A DNA stretch of 64,000 nt from Pseudoduganella violaceinigra DSM 15887 (GCF_000425385.1 NZ_KE384356.1:551873-615872), one strand, 5' to 3'; shown: positions 16,712-25,641, numbered from the stretch's first letter. Notes: a model not told the origin generated them from the sequence alone. A program made the numbers and translations.

Positions 16712-17533
16712 TCAGGGGATTGACTGGGAATCGGAAGTCGTGGCGCGTCCCTGCTCCGGAACCAGGCTGCGCCCGTTCGCTGCGCCAACGTAGTTGCCAT
16801 AGATGCGGGCCACAGTGCCGTCGGCCACCATCGCCAGCAAGGCGTCGGCGAAGGCCTTGTGGGTTGCAGGCGGCATGTTGCGCGAAAAATAGGCCCCGGC
16901 GAGCATTGGTGCGGACTCGGCCACCGCCATGACAGCCACCTGCCCTTTCAGGCCGGCCGCTGCCAGATAGCGGGAATAGATCATCATCGGCGCGAGCGTG
17001 GCATCGGCACGCCCGGAAGCCATCTTCCTGAATGCCATGGCGTAGTCGTTGACCACCTCGATCCGCCCCAGCTTGCGCAGGCGTTCAAGCTGGGCTTCCG
17101 CTTCCGGCGCATAGACAATGCCGCGGACCAGGTTCAGGCGCGCCACGCCACGCTCGACGAATTCGGCCAGCGAGCTGTAGTTGCCCGCGATTCGGCGGGA
17201 CAGGACCAGGTCAAAGCGCGTCGTCACAAAGGGGACGAAGCGGCCATGGCGGTCGCGTTCGGCGGTGCGCGCCGAACTGCCGGTAAGGTTGATATGGCCG
17301 GCGGCGAATTCGACCCACAGCCGCGCCCGCGGGTACCAGGCGACCTCGATCGGACAAGCGGTACGGCTGGCCAGCTCGCGCAGCACGTCGATGGCGGCAC
17401 CCCGGATTTCCCCGTCTTGCTGGAACGAGGCCAGGCCAAGATCGCTGGCCCCGGCTTGCAAAGGCGCCGGGCAGGGGGCGGAAGCCCATGCCGGAGCGGC
17501 GGCCAATGCCAGCAGAAGGACGAGGAGGCGCAT
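16712..17533 (-). CDS. Periplasmic solute-binding protein, family 3
   Basis: 273 residues with a signal peptide (about 1-18, WASA). The bilobal SBP_bac_3 pattern is visible: RGAAIDVLRELASRTACPIEVAWYPR-type lobe 1, then a SGRADATLAP hinge and a C-terminal AFADALLAMVADGTVARIYGNYVG helix. Such proteins bind amino acids or related ligands. No ABC permease genes adjoin, so it may feed a distant transporter or a sensor. It is divergent from dinB, with the SOS box between them. Confidence 0.8.
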   Translation of the reverse strand: MRLLVLLLALAAAPAWASAPCPAPLQAGASDLGLASFQQDGEIRGAAIDVLRELASRTACPIEVAWYPRARLWVEFAAGHINLTGSSARTAERDRHGRFVPFVTTRFDLVLSRRIAGNYSSLAEFVERGVARLNLVRGIVYAPEAEAQLERLRKLGRIEVVNDYAMAFRKMASGRADATLAPMMIYSRYLAAAGLKGQVAVMAVAESAPMLAGAYFSRNMPPATHKAFADALLAMVADGTVARIYGNYVGAANGRSLVPEQGRATTSDSQSIP

Positions 17534-17571
17534 GACAGGCAGTATATCTGTCAGGCACCTTGCTCAAAATG

Positions 17572-17587
17572 CTGTATATAATTACAG
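17572..17587 (+). promoter_or_regulatory. LexA box (SOS) upstream of dinB
   Basis: CTGTATATAATTACAG matches CTGT-N8-ACAG exactly with an AT-rich core, 30 nt before the dinB start. LexA control of dinB is well established in proteobacteria. Confidence 0.85.
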
Positions 17588-17617
17588 TATCGTAAGCGAA
17601 CTCGACTATTTGTAGAT

Positions 17618-18769
17618 ATGGACTGGCCCCGCCGCATCGCCCACCTCGACATGGACGCCTTTTATGCGTCCGTGGAGCTGTTGCGCTATCCGGAATTGCG
17701 CGGCCTGCCGGTGGTGATCGGCGGCGGCGGGCGTCACCAGCCGCGCGACTTGCCGGACGGCACCCGTGAATTCTCCCGCCTGCGCGACTATGTCGGGCGC
17801 GGCGTGATCACCACCTCGACCTACGAAGCGCGCGCCCTGGGGGTGTTTTCCGCCATGGGTACCATGAAAGCCGCCGCGCTGGCGCCGGACGCGATTTTGC
17901 TGCCGGTGGATTTCGAGTCCTATCGCCAGTATTCGCGCCTGTTCAAGGCCGCCGTCGCCACCATCGCACCCCAGATCGAAGACCGCGGCATCGATGAAAT
18001 CTATATCGACCTGACCGACGTCGAAGGTGAGACGCGCGCACTGGCCCAGCGCATCAAGGACGCGGTGCGGGCCGCCACCGGCTTGTCCTGCTCGATCGGA
18101 GTCGCCCCCAACAAGCTGTTGGCCAAGATCTGTTCCGACCTGGAAAAACCGAACGGCCTGACCGTGGTCGGCTACGACGAGGTGCCGGCCCGCATCTGGC
18201 CGCTGGCGGTGCGCAAGGTGAATGGTATCGGCCCCAAGGCGGAAAAGAAGCTGGTGGCGCTGGGCATCGAGACCGTGGGCCAGCTGGCCGCCGCCGATCC
18301 CGCCCTGCTGCAGGAACACTTTGGCCTCAACTACACCGAATGGCTGCAGCGCATTTCGCACGGCCGCGATGAACGCGCCATTGCCACCTGCCACGAACCG
18401 AAGGGCGTCAGCCGCGAGACCACTTTTTCGCGCGACTTGCACGTGAAACGCGACCGCGCCGAGCTGTCCGAAATCTTCACCCGCCTGTGCCAGAAGGTGG
18501 CGGACGACCTGGCCCGCAAGCGCTACGCCGGGCGCACCGTGGGCATCAAGCTGCGCTACGCCGACTTCCGCACCGTCACGCGCGACCTGACGCTGCCTTC
18601 CCCGACGGCCGATGCCGCCGCCATCCGCCGCGCCGCCGGCGAATGCCTGCGCCGCGTGCCGCTGGACGACAGGCTGCGCCTGCTCGGGGTGCGAATGTCG
18701 GCGCTCTGTTCATTGGAGGAAGCGGCGCGAGCCCAGCCGGCACAGGGTGATCTTTTTGCTAATATGTGA
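17618..18769 (+). CDS. dinB: DNA polymerase IV (Y-family translesion polymerase)
   Basis: 383 residues. The palm metal-binding motif is HLDMDAFYASVE (residues 9-20, D11 and D13), with the second acidic motif in RGIDEIYIDLTD near residue 128. The thumb and little-finger domains follow, and the C-terminus has a beta-clamp-binding motif QGDLF. Pol IV bypasses damaged bases and is error-prone. The LexA box just upstream predicts SOS induction. Confidence 0.96.
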   Translation: MDWPRRIAHLDMDAFYASVELLRYPELRGLPVVIGGGGRHQPRDLPDGTREFSRLRDYVGRGVITTSTYEARALGVFSAMGTMKAAALAPDAILLPVDFESYRQYSRLFKAAVATIAPQIEDRGIDEIYIDLTDVEGETRALAQRIKDAVRAATGLSCSIGVAPNKLLAKICSDLEKPNGLTVVGYDEVPARIWPLAVRKVNGIGPKAEKKLVALGIETVGQLAAADPALLQEHFGLNYTEWLQRISHGRDERAIATCHEPKGVSRETTFSRDLHVKRDRAELSEIFTRLCQKVADDLARKRYAGRTVGIKLRYADFRTVTRDLTLPSPTADAAAIRRAAGECLRRVPLDDRLRLLGVRMSALCSLEEAARAQPAQGDLFANM

Positions 18770-18821
18770 TACCGTTCCCGCGCGAGCTGGCTGTTGAGTC
18801 CGGCTGCAAACCGGATTACCT

Positions 18822-19457
18822 ATGCAAGCCATTGTTGAATCCCAGCCGCCGCGCCGCGCCTGGCTGGCGGTCATCGCGCTGGGGCACGTGGCCGTGCTGA
18901 TGGCCTGGCGTCCCACTGCCCGGCACGCAGAAGACGCCGCGCGCGGGCGGGAAGGCAAATTGCTCTTCCTGACCCAGACGCCAGCCGTACGCATCCGCCC
19001 TGCCGAACACCCGCCGCGCCTGCCATCGGCGCCGCATCGGCGCTTGCAGCCGGACGCGCCGCCTGCAAGCGCCGATGCGGCGCCGCAAAGCATCACGCTG
19101 CCCGCGCCTGCCGCCGCTGATCCCGCCGACCCATTTGCCAAGCCGGCCGCGCCCGTGGAATCGCTGCTGGAAAAAAACCGCAAACTGGCCGCCAGCGCTG
19201 ACCGCCAATTGCGCAAGGAAAGCTTGAATCAATTCGCCACCGTGGTACAGGAGCAAAGCCCGCTGGCCAGGCAGCTGGGGCGCGCCTACAAGGGCGAGGT
19301 GGTGCTGGAACAGTTTTCCAACCTGGGCGATGGCCGCACCATGAAGCGCTTCCGCGCCGGCGGCAAGGAATGGTGTGAATACGTGAACCTGGTCGGCGCC
19401 GCCGGCCAGGATCCATTCCGCGATGGGAACAAGGTCAAGGTGATGTCATGCCCTTGA
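18822..19457 (+). CDS. Membrane-anchored protein of unknown function, copy 1 of a tandem pair
   Basis: 211 residues. A short cytosolic start is followed by one membrane helix (about 13-30, WLAVIALGHVAVLMAW), a Pro/Ala-rich stretch to about residue 105, and a C-terminal domain with ESLLEKNRKLAASADRQLRKES, YKGEVVLEQ and a Cys near the end (VMSCP). The next gene has the same architecture and clear similarity in the ESLLE and DRQLRKES blocks, so they arose by duplication. It overlaps that gene by 10 nt. The family is not recognised. A periplasmic role on a single anchor is likely. Confidence 0.7.
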   Translation: MQAIVESQPPRRAWLAVIALGHVAVLMAWRPTARHAEDAARGREGKLLFLTQTPAVRIRPAEHPPRLPSAPHRRLQPDAPPASADAAPQSITLPAPAAADPADPFAKPAAPVESLLEKNRKLAASADRQLRKESLNQFATVVQEQSPLARQLGRAYKGEVVLEQFSNLGDGRTMKRFRAGGKEWCEYVNLVGAAGQDPFRDGNKVKVMSCP

Positions 19458-20086
19458 TGGACGTCAGGCGCCGGCATGGCTGGCTGGTCCCGATTGCAGG
19501 TCTGCACCTGGCCCTGCTGGTTTGCTGGCGTTTCACGGCGCCGCCTTCCATGCCGCAGCTAGCGCAGCGCGAAGGCGAGCTGGTGTTTCTGGCGCACATG
19601 CCGTCCCGGCAGCAGAAGGCGGAAGAGCCACGCCTACCGATTGCAGCACAGCAGGCTCGCCGCCGTGCCGTGCCGCCTGCCATGCCCGCTTCCAACGCGG
19701 CGCCGCCGGCCGACAATCCACCACCGCCGGCGCAGCAGCCCGAAACCATTGCGCCCAACCCGCTGGCGCAACCTGCGCCCGCCATGGAGAGCCTGCTGGA
19801 ACGATCCCGGCGCGCCGCCATCGGCGTCGACCGCCAGCTGCGCAAGGAAAGCAAAAATGACAATGACCGGGTGCTGGTGCGCGAATCCAAACTGTCGCAG
19901 GACATCGCGCTGGCCTACAAGGGTTCCGGCGCCTTCTCGATGGTGGAAACGGTGTTGCCCAATGGCGACAGCCTGGCGCGCGTCACGACGCCCTTCACCA
20001 GCTATTGCCTGCTCAAGCGCGGCAACCGTGGCTTGAACGCCATCGACGACGCCGGCAAAACACTAATCGTCACCTGCCCCAAATAG
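19448..20086 (+). CDS. Membrane-anchored protein of unknown function, copy 2 of a tandem pair
   Basis: 212 residues. A membrane helix at about 13-30 (WLVPIAGLHLALLVCWRF) is followed by a Pro/Ala-rich linker to about 110, then ESLLERSRRAAIGVDRQLRKES and YKGSGAFS matching copy 1, and a C-terminal IVTCPK with a conserved Cys-Pro. Two cysteines in each copy (CEYVN/SCP here as SYCLL/TCP) could form a periplasmic disulfide. Translation probably depends on the upstream copy (10-nt overlap). rdgC follows 53 nt later on the same strand. Confidence 0.7.
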   Translation: MPLMDVRRRHGWLVPIAGLHLALLVCWRFTAPPSMPQLAQREGELVFLAHMPSRQQKAEEPRLPIAAQQARRRAVPPAMPASNAAPPADNPPPPAQQPETIAPNPLAQPAPAMESLLERSRRAAIGVDRQLRKESKNDNDRVLVRESKLSQDIALAYKGSGAFSMVETVLPNGDSLARVTTPFTSYCLLKRGNRGLNAIDDAGKTLIVTCPK

Positions 20087-20139
20087 CTCCTGCTAAAATG
20101 TCGTTCCTTTGAAAATGCTCAGCTAGGCTGCAAACAAGT

Positions 20140-21036
20140 ATGTGGTTTAAGAATCTCCAGGTTTACCGTCTGCCCGCCCCATGGGCATTTACTCCAGAAC
20201 AACTCGAAGAAGCCCTGCAGTCGCAGGCCTTCAGTCCCGCCAGCAGCAACGAGCTGATGCGCCAAGGCTGGGACAAGCCGCGGCCGAACGGCGGTCTGGT
20301 CCACGTCGTCAACAAGCAGATGCTGATGGTGCTGGGCACCGAGAAAAAGCTGCTGCCGTCGACCGTGGTCAACCAGGTTGCCAAGGCGCGCGCCGCCGAA
20401 ATGGAAGAACAGCAAGGCTTCGCGCCAGGCAAGAAAGCCATGAAGGAATTGAAGGAACGCGTGCACGACGAACTGCTCCCGCGCGCCTTCACCATCCGCA
20501 GCAACACCTGGTGCTGGATCGACCCGGTCAACGGCTGGCTGGTGGTCGATGCCGCCAGCCCGGCCAAGGCCGACGACATCATCAAGATGCTGCTCAAAGC
20601 TGTCGACCGCATGCCGATCGAAAGCCTGCGCGTGCAGCGCTCGCCGGTCGGCGTGATGACCGCCTGGCTGCAGGATGATGAAGCCCCTGCCGGCTTCACC
20701 GTCGACATGGACACCGAACTGCGCGCCACCGGCGAAAGCAAGGCTGCCGTGCGCTACGTGCGCCACACCCTGGAACCGGAAGAAGTGCGCCGCCATATCG
20801 CCGCAGGCAAGCAGTGCACCCGCCTGGCCATGACCTGGGACAGCAAGATCAGCTTCGTGCTGACCGAAGCGCTGGCCATCAAGGGCGTCAAGCCGCTCGA
20901 CGTGATGAAGGAAAACGACGCCGTCACCCGCAACGACGACGAACGCTTCGACGGCGACTTCATGCTGATGACCGGCGAACTGGCCAAGCTGCTGCAGGAC
21001 GTCGTCGACGCCCTGGGCGGCGAAGCCAAGGCATAA
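20140..21036 (+). CDS. rdgC: Recombination-associated protein RdgC
   Basis: 298 residues, close to the E. coli protein (303). It begins MWFKNLQVYRL and carries the conserved blocks KQMLMVLGTEKKLLPSTVV and FDGDFMLMTGELAKLL. RdgC forms a ring-shaped dimer on double-stranded DNA and limits RecA loading. It is nucleoid-associated. It stands alone downstream of the tandem pair. Confidence 0.96.
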   Translation: MWFKNLQVYRLPAPWAFTPEQLEEALQSQAFSPASSNELMRQGWDKPRPNGGLVHVVNKQMLMVLGTEKKLLPSTVVNQVAKARAAEMEEQQGFAPGKKAMKELKERVHDELLPRAFTIRSNTWCWIDPVNGWLVVDAASPAKADDIIKMLLKAVDRMPIESLRVQRSPVGVMTAWLQDDEAPAGFTVDMDTELRATGESKAAVRYVRHTLEPEEVRRHIAAGKQCTRLAMTWDSKISFVLTEALAIKGVKPLDVMKENDAVTRNDDERFDGDFMLMTGELAKLLQDVVDALGGEAKA

Positions 21037-21056
21037 AAAGGGGAGGAGCCCCCTTC
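21035..21056 (-). terminator. Weak terminator after the mini-asparaginase gene
   Basis: On the minus strand GGGG-CTCCT-CCCC is followed by TTTTT. The stem is short. It lies between the convergent ends of rdgC and the asparaginase gene. Confidence 0.4.
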
Positions 21057-21058
21057 CC

Positions 21059-21544
21059 TTACAGCGGCTGGAACACTCCAGCCGCTTTGTTTTTCTGCAC
21101 GTTATCCCACGCGAAAATCTGGCCGTTCATGGCCACGTACACGCCAGGCGGCAGCACCTGCGCCACGCCGCAAGCAAAACCCATATTGAAGAAAGCGTCC
21201 GAATGGTCGATCTCGTAAGGGATCATGGCGCCGGTGAAGACGATGGTCTTGTCCTTGATCGCCGGGCCCAGGACAGCGGCGGTGTGCGGCATGGTATCGG
21301 TACCGTGCACGATCACGATCGCCTTTTCGGCGGCGGCCTGGCAGGCGGCCAGCACGCGCTGGCGGTCGGCATCGACCATGTCCAGGGAGTCCAGCAGGGA
21401 CACCACTTCCAGTTCGCAAGGCGTCGTGATACGGGCGCGCTTGATCGCGGCTGGCAGATGGCTCTCGGCGAACGCCAGAGTGCCATTCAGCTCGTTGTAG
21501 TGCTTGTCGAAAGTACCGCCGGTGGCGATGATGCGCAGGGTCAT
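21059..21544 (-). CDS. Single-domain L-asparaginase-like protein
   Basis: 161 residues. It has both catalytic blocks of the asparaginase N-terminal domain: TGGTFDK with T11, and VHGTDTM with T82 and D83, plus the FTGAMIP block. The usual second domain is absent (full enzymes are about 330 residues), although the stop is clean and it ends in a coherent AAGVFQPL. Short asparaginase-domain proteins of this size recur in betaproteobacteria. Whether it hydrolyses asparagine is untested. It is divergent from the gene at 21661. Confidence 0.8.
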   Translation of the reverse strand: MTLRIIATGGTFDKHYNELNGTLAFAESHLPAAIKRARITTPCELEVVSLLDSLDMVDADRQRVLAACQAAAEKAIVIVHGTDTMPHTAAVLGPAIKDKTIVFTGAMIPYEIDHSDAFFNMGFACGVAQVLPPGVYVAMNGQIFAWDNVQKNKAAGVFQPL

Positions 21545-21660
21545 GATGAATTAAAATGAAATCAATGGATGGCCAGCATGATAGCCGAAAAATGTTTGCG
21601 GCTTCCCGCTGGCATTCCGCGGAACAGTTGACTACACTGGGTTTTTTGCCCGGCAAGACC

Positions 21661-22410
21661 ATGAAAGCGCTCGCACCAGGAACCGTGATTTTCCACCGCT
21701 ACCGCGGCTACGGCGTCATCACGGCGGTCAACCTGCTGACCGGCTGGGTTTCCGCCCGCTTCGGCAACGAAGCGCGCACGCTCGACCTGAACCTCTCCAC
21801 CGACGAAGTGCAATTCGCGGACGGCGAAGCGATCCTGTTCCGCCGCGCGCCGCCCGACCGCATGCCGCACGCGCGCCTGATGGCGGTGGTGCGCGAGTTG
21901 CACCAGGCCGGCTACCAGAAGTTATACCTGTACTCCTGGCCCAAGCCCTCCGGCCTGCACTGGCGCTGGCATTTGTTCACCGGGCCGCGCGACTGGATGC
22001 AGCGCTCCTGGCGCGAGGGCTGGTATGGATCGGGCGCCGACTACATCTTCAATCCCGTGATGGGCTGGGGCGACCAGCCGGGCGCGACGACGGAAGAACT
22101 GGTGCACGCGCTGGCCAGATTCGACCCGCAAGGCCTGGCGCAGGCGCTGGGGCGCGACGAGGACCACACGGCCTGGTTCGACCAAGTCTGCCAAGCCCTG
22201 CTGCCCGGCTATATGTACAGCCTGGACATGCAGCGCCCGCATGGCGCCCCGCTGACGGAAATGCCGGCGGTGCCGGTGGTCCCGGTGCGCGCCAATGTGC
22301 CGCCATACAGCGGCCCCGGCATCGGCTGGCCGCCAGGCTGGGCCGGCCTGTGGAGCAAGGTCCACGTCCTTCCGGCCCAGCCCGTGGCAACCTTGGGGTC
22401 AGGCTCTTAG
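21661..22410 (+). CDS. Conserved protein of unknown function
   Basis: 249 residues from MKALAPGTVIFHRYRG. The frame is open further upstream but this Met starts the conserved-looking part. The N-terminal 60 residues read as a small beta-barrel (GTVIFHRYRGYGVITAVN, VSARFGNEARTLDL), loosely like the CarD/TRCF interaction fold, but this is a guess. A Trp-rich middle follows (LHWRWHLFTGPRDW, GWYGSGADYIF). The last codons lie inside a 34-bp inverted repeat that supplies the stop codon, so the natural C-terminus may have been altered by that repeat. Confidence 0.6.
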   Translation: MKALAPGTVIFHRYRGYGVITAVNLLTGWVSARFGNEARTLDLNLSTDEVQFADGEAILFRRAPPDRMPHARLMAVVRELHQAGYQKLYLYSWPKPSGLHWRWHLFTGPRDWMQRSWREGWYGSGADYIFNPVMGWGDQPGATTEELVHALARFDPQGLAQALGRDEDHTAWFDQVCQALLPGYMYSLDMQRPHGAPLTEMPAVPVVPVRANVPPYSGPGIGWPPGWAGLWSKVHVLPAQPVATLGSGS

Positions 22411-22477
22411 CTTGCCAACTCAGGCATTTAACGGCCGAGGCCGTGGCAAGCAAAGAGCCTGGCCCCCAGGTTGCCAC
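22384..22477. repeat. Large imperfect palindrome (34-bp arms)
   Basis: The left arm 22384-22417 (begins GTGGCAACCTTGGGGTCAGG) and right arm 22444-22477 (ends CCCCCAGGTTGCCAC) are complementary over 34 bp with about three mismatches. The 26-nt loop holds a smaller ACGGCC/GGCCGT hairpin. It contains the stop codon of the upstream gene and sits 5 nt from the end of the convergent dehydrogenase gene. Without a U-run it looks like a REP/palindromic-unit insertion that could also serve as a bidirectional transcript end. Confidence 0.75.
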
Positions 22478-22481
22478 GAGC

Positions 22482-23432
22482 TCAGCCGTTGATGTGGGCG
22501 ATCAGGTTCTGGAAGGCGTGGCGGAAGTAGAGCTCGTAGCTGGCTTGTTCGACGTAGCCGAGATGCGGGGTGCACAGGACGTTCGGCATGCGCAGCAGCT
22601 TTGAGTTTTCCGGCAGCGGTTCGGTGTCGAACACGTCCAGCGCTGCATAGCCGGGACGGCCGCCGGCCAGCGCGGCTTCCAGCGCTCCGGGCGCCACCAG
22701 TTCGGCCCGGCTGACATTGACCAGCAGTGCATCGCGTTTCATGCGGCCCAGGTCTGCGCCGGTGACGATGCCGCGCGTGCCCTCCACCAGGCGCAGGTGC
22801 AGGGACAGCACATCCGCTTCAGCAAAGAACGCCTCGCGCGACGCGGCGGCTTCATGGCCATCGGCCACGGCGGCCGCGCGGCTCGCTTCGCTGCCCCAGA
22901 CGCTGACGCGCATGCCGAACGCCTTCGCATAGCCCGCCACCAGCTTGCCGATCTTGCCATAGCCCCAGATCGCCATGGTGCTGCCCGCCAGCACCATGCC
23001 CAGCGTATTGTGTTCATGGTTGATCGACACCTGCTGCCACTGCCCGTCGCGCAGCTTGCCCGCATATTGGAACAGCTTGCGCCGCGCGGCCATGACCAGC
23101 GCCCAGGTCAGCTCAGCCGGGGCGGTGGGCGATCCGACGCCTTCCAGCACGGTGATGCCGAGCTCGCGGCAGGCGTCCATGTCGATATGCCCGCTCACCT
23201 TGCCGGTTTGCGAAATGACTTTGAGGTTCGGCAGCTTCGACAGCAGGGCCCGGTTGAAGGCCGTGCGTTCGCGGATCAGCACCAGCGCTTCAAACGGCGC
23301 CAGCCGGGCCAGCAGCTGGCCCATGCCCTTCACGGAATTGTTGAAAACCTTGACCTCATGGCCGTCCAGCAGTTTGAAGCATTCCAGGCAACGAGTTGCA
23401 TCCTGGTAATCATCGAGAATCGCAATTTTCAT
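22482..23432 (-). CDS. D-2-hydroxyacid dehydrogenase family protein
   Basis: 316 residues. The Rossmann fingerprint WGYGKIGK lies near residue 155. The catalytic Arg is in LLVNVSRAEL (near 240), the Glu in DVFDTEP (near 270) and the His in CTPHLGY (near 288). These enzymes reduce 2-keto acids to D-2-hydroxy acids with NAD(P)H, and the subgroup (phosphoglycerate dehydrogenase-like) does not reveal the substrate. The N-terminus MKIAILDDYQDA is typical of this subgroup. Confidence 0.88.
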   Translation of the reverse strand: MKIAILDDYQDATRCLECFKLLDGHEVKVFNNSVKGMGQLLARLAPFEALVLIRERTAFNRALLSKLPNLKVISQTGKVSGHIDMDACRELGITVLEGVGSPTAPAELTWALVMAARRKLFQYAGKLRDGQWQQVSINHEHNTLGMVLAGSTMAIWGYGKIGKLVAGYAKAFGMRVSVWGSEASRAAAVADGHEAAASREAFFAEADVLSLHLRLVEGTRGIVTGADLGRMKRDALLVNVSRAELVAPGALEAALAGGRPGYAALDVFDTEPLPENSKLLRMPNVLCTPHLGYVEQASYELYFRHAFQNLIAHING

Positions 23433-23778
23433 GTCAGTTAGCAGATTTTGTGATGAAAATAGTAGGGAAATAACGTGATCGTGAATATCTCGAATAGCCT
23501 ACTACTTTAGTCGGGCAATATTCCTACATTTTTGGCGGAATCGCTGGAGGGCAGGTGTACAATCGGCCCAATTCAGGGAGCCCGACCCGGCTCCAGCAGT
23601 ATATGTTCCAGCGCCTGCGCACACCCCCGCCAGGCGCTCGCGCCCTCGAGAAATCGGGCGCATCGACAGAACCGCCGTATTTCGCCGAAGTATCAATTCT
23701 TCCGCGCAAGCTATCAGCTGACGACGATTCCTGCCGTGCCGGGACAAGACAGAATTCTTTATTGGCATTGGAGGTACT
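23433..23778. other. 346-nt intergenic region upstream of pckG
   Basis: Non-coding between the divergent dehydrogenase and pckG genes. It holds an inverted pair TAGTAGG (23460-23466) / CCTACTA (23498-23504), close to the dehydrogenase start, which could be an operator. An AT-rich stretch at 23505-23530 and a long GC-rich leader before the pckG ribosome site GGAGG (about 23770) are also visible. I see no named riboswitch or clear promoter. Confidence 0.4.
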
Positions 23779-25641
23779 ATGAATCAGCCCGTTATGGGAG
23801 GCGTTGCAACAATGAACGCGCCAGCTTACATCAAACAGCAAAAGCTCATCAATTGGGTGGCGGAAGTCGCCGCGTTGACCAAGCCTGCCCGCATCTACTG
23901 GTGCGACGGCTCGCAGGAAGAATACGACCGCCTGTGCGCGGAGATGGTTGCCGCCGGCACCATGAAAAAGCTGAACGAAGCAAAGCGCCCGAACTCCTAC
24001 CTGGCTTGCTCCGACCCGACCGACGTCGCCCGCGTCGAAGACCGCACTTTCATCTGCTCGCAGACCAAGGAAGCGGCCGGCCCGACCAACAACTGGATGG
24101 ACCCGCAGGAAATGCGCGGCACCCTGAACGGCCTGTTCGACGGCTGCATGGCCGGCCGCACCATGTACGTGGTGCCGTTCTCGATGGGCCCTCTGGGCTC
24201 GCCGATCGCCCACATCGGAGTGGAACTGTCCGACTCCCCTTACGTCGCCGTCAATATGCGCACCATGACCCGTATGGGCAAGGCCGTGTACGACGTGCTG
24301 GGCGCAGATGGCGAGTTCGTGCCGGCGATCCACACCGTCGGCAAGCCGCTGGCTGCCGGCGAAAAGGATGTGCCATGGCCATGCAACGCCACCAAGTACA
24401 TCGTGCACTTCCCTGAGACCCGCGAAATCTGGTCCTACGGCTCCGGCTACGGCGGCAACGCGCTGCTGGGCAAGAAGTGCTTCGCGCTGCGTATCGCTTC
24501 CACCATGGGCTACAACGACGCCCAGAACGGCGGCGAGGGCTGGCTGGCTGAACACATGCTGATCCTGGGCGTCGAGTCCCCGGAAGGCAAGAAGCACTAC
24601 GTGGCTGCCGCCTTCCCATCGGCTTGCGGCAAGACCAACTTCGCGATGCTGATTCCGCCGGCGTCCTTCAACGGCTGGAAAGTCACCACCATCGGCGACG
24701 ACATCGCCTGGATCAAGCCGGGCAAGGATGGCCGCCTGTACGCGATCAACCCGGAAGCCGGCTACTTCGGCGTGGCGCCTGGCACCAACACCAAGACCAA
24801 CTCGAACTGCATGTCCTGCCTGAACGAGAACACCATCTTCACCAACGTCGCGCTGACCGACGACGGCGACGTGTGGTGGGAAGGCCTGACCAAGGAAGCG
24901 CCTGCGCACCTGATCGACTGGCAGGGCAAGGACTGGACCCCGGCGTCCGGCACCAAGGCGTCGCACCCGAACGCGCGCTTCACCGTGTCCGCCGAGCAGA
25001 ATCCTGTGATCGACCCGGCATGGAACGACCCGGCCGGCGTGCCGATCTCCGCCTTCATCTTCGGCGGCCGCCGCTCCACCACCGTGCCGCTGGTGACCGA
25101 AGCGCGCAACTGGATCGAAGGCGTGTACATGGCCGCGACCATGGGTTCGGAAACCACCGCTGCGGCCGCCGGCCAGCAGGGCGTGGTGCGCCGCGACCCA
25201 TTCGCCATGCTGCCGTTCATGGGCTACAACATGAGCGACTACTTCCAGCATTGGCTGGACATGGGCAAGCGCCTGCAAGGCAAGGGCGCCACCCTGCCTA
25301 AGATCTTCTGCGTCAACTGGTTCCGCACCGACGAAAACGGCCACTTCGTCTGGCCAGGCTTCGGCGACAATATGCGCGTGCTGAAGTGGATGCTGGAGCG
25401 CGTGGAAGGCAACGGCGGCGGCGTCGAGAACATCTTCGGCACCACCCCACGCTACGGCGACATTAGCTGGGACGGCCTGCCATTCACCGCCGAAGAGTTC
25501 GAGACCATCACCTCGATCGACAAGGACGCATGGCGCGCGGAACTGAAACTGCACGCGGAACTGTTCGAAAAGCTGGCATACCACCTGCCGCAAGAGCTGA
25601 AGGATAATATGGCCAAGCTGGAGCAAAGCCTGAACGGCTAA
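23779..25641 (+). CDS. pckG: Phosphoenolpyruvate carboxykinase (GTP)
   Basis: 620 residues, the GTP-type length (E. coli ATP-type is 540). It converts oxaloacetate and GTP to phosphoenolpyruvate, CO2 and GDP, the entry step of gluconeogenesis. The P-loop is FPSACGKTN with the hyper-reactive Cys at 283, metal motif GDDIAWI follows, and EARNWIEGVY and FGGRRS blocks are present. The start is the ATG after GGAGGTACT; a second Met at residue 12 is possible. A strong terminator follows at 25653. Confidence 0.97.
   Translation: MNQPVMGGVATMNAPAYIKQQKLINWVAEVAALTKPARIYWCDGSQEEYDRLCAEMVAAGTMKKLNEAKRPNSYLACSDPTDVARVEDRTFICSQTKEAAGPTNNWMDPQEMRGTLNGLFDGCMAGRTMYVVPFSMGPLGSPIAHIGVELSDSPYVAVNMRTMTRMGKAVYDVLGADGEFVPAIHTVGKPLAAGEKDVPWPCNATKYIVHFPETREIWSYGSGYGGNALLGKKCFALRIASTMGYNDAQNGGEGWLAEHMLILGVESPEGKKHYVAAAFPSACGKTNFAMLIPPASFNGWKVTTIGDDIAWIKPGKDGRLYAINPEAGYFGVAPGTNTKTNSNCMSCLNENTIFTNVALTDDGDVWWEGLTKEAPAHLIDWQGKDWTPASGTKASHPNARFTVSAEQNPVIDPAWNDPAGVPISAFIFGGRRSTTVPLVTEARNWIEGVYMAATMGSETTAAAAGQQGVVRRDPFAMLPFMGYNMSDYFQHWLDMGKRLQGKGATLPKIFCVNWFRTDENGHFVWPGFGDNMRVLKWMLERVEGNGGGVENIFGTTPRYGDISWDGLPFTAEEFETITSIDKDAWRAELKLHAELFEKLAYHLPQELKDNMAKLEQSLNG

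Noticed and set aside
17534..17553. GACAG...CTGTC palindrome just upstream of the solute-binding protein gene, considered as a second LexA site
   Set aside because: The half-sites face the wrong way (ACAG then CTGT), unlike CTGT-N8-ACAG.
21661..22410. Assignment of this protein as a CarD-type transcription regulator
   Set aside because: Only a loose N-terminal beta-barrel resemblance; the DNA-binding helical domain of CarD is not visible.
23524..25626. 700-codon minus-strand frame opposite pckG
   Set aside because: Antisense shadow of pckG, Val/His/Gly-rich, no motifs.
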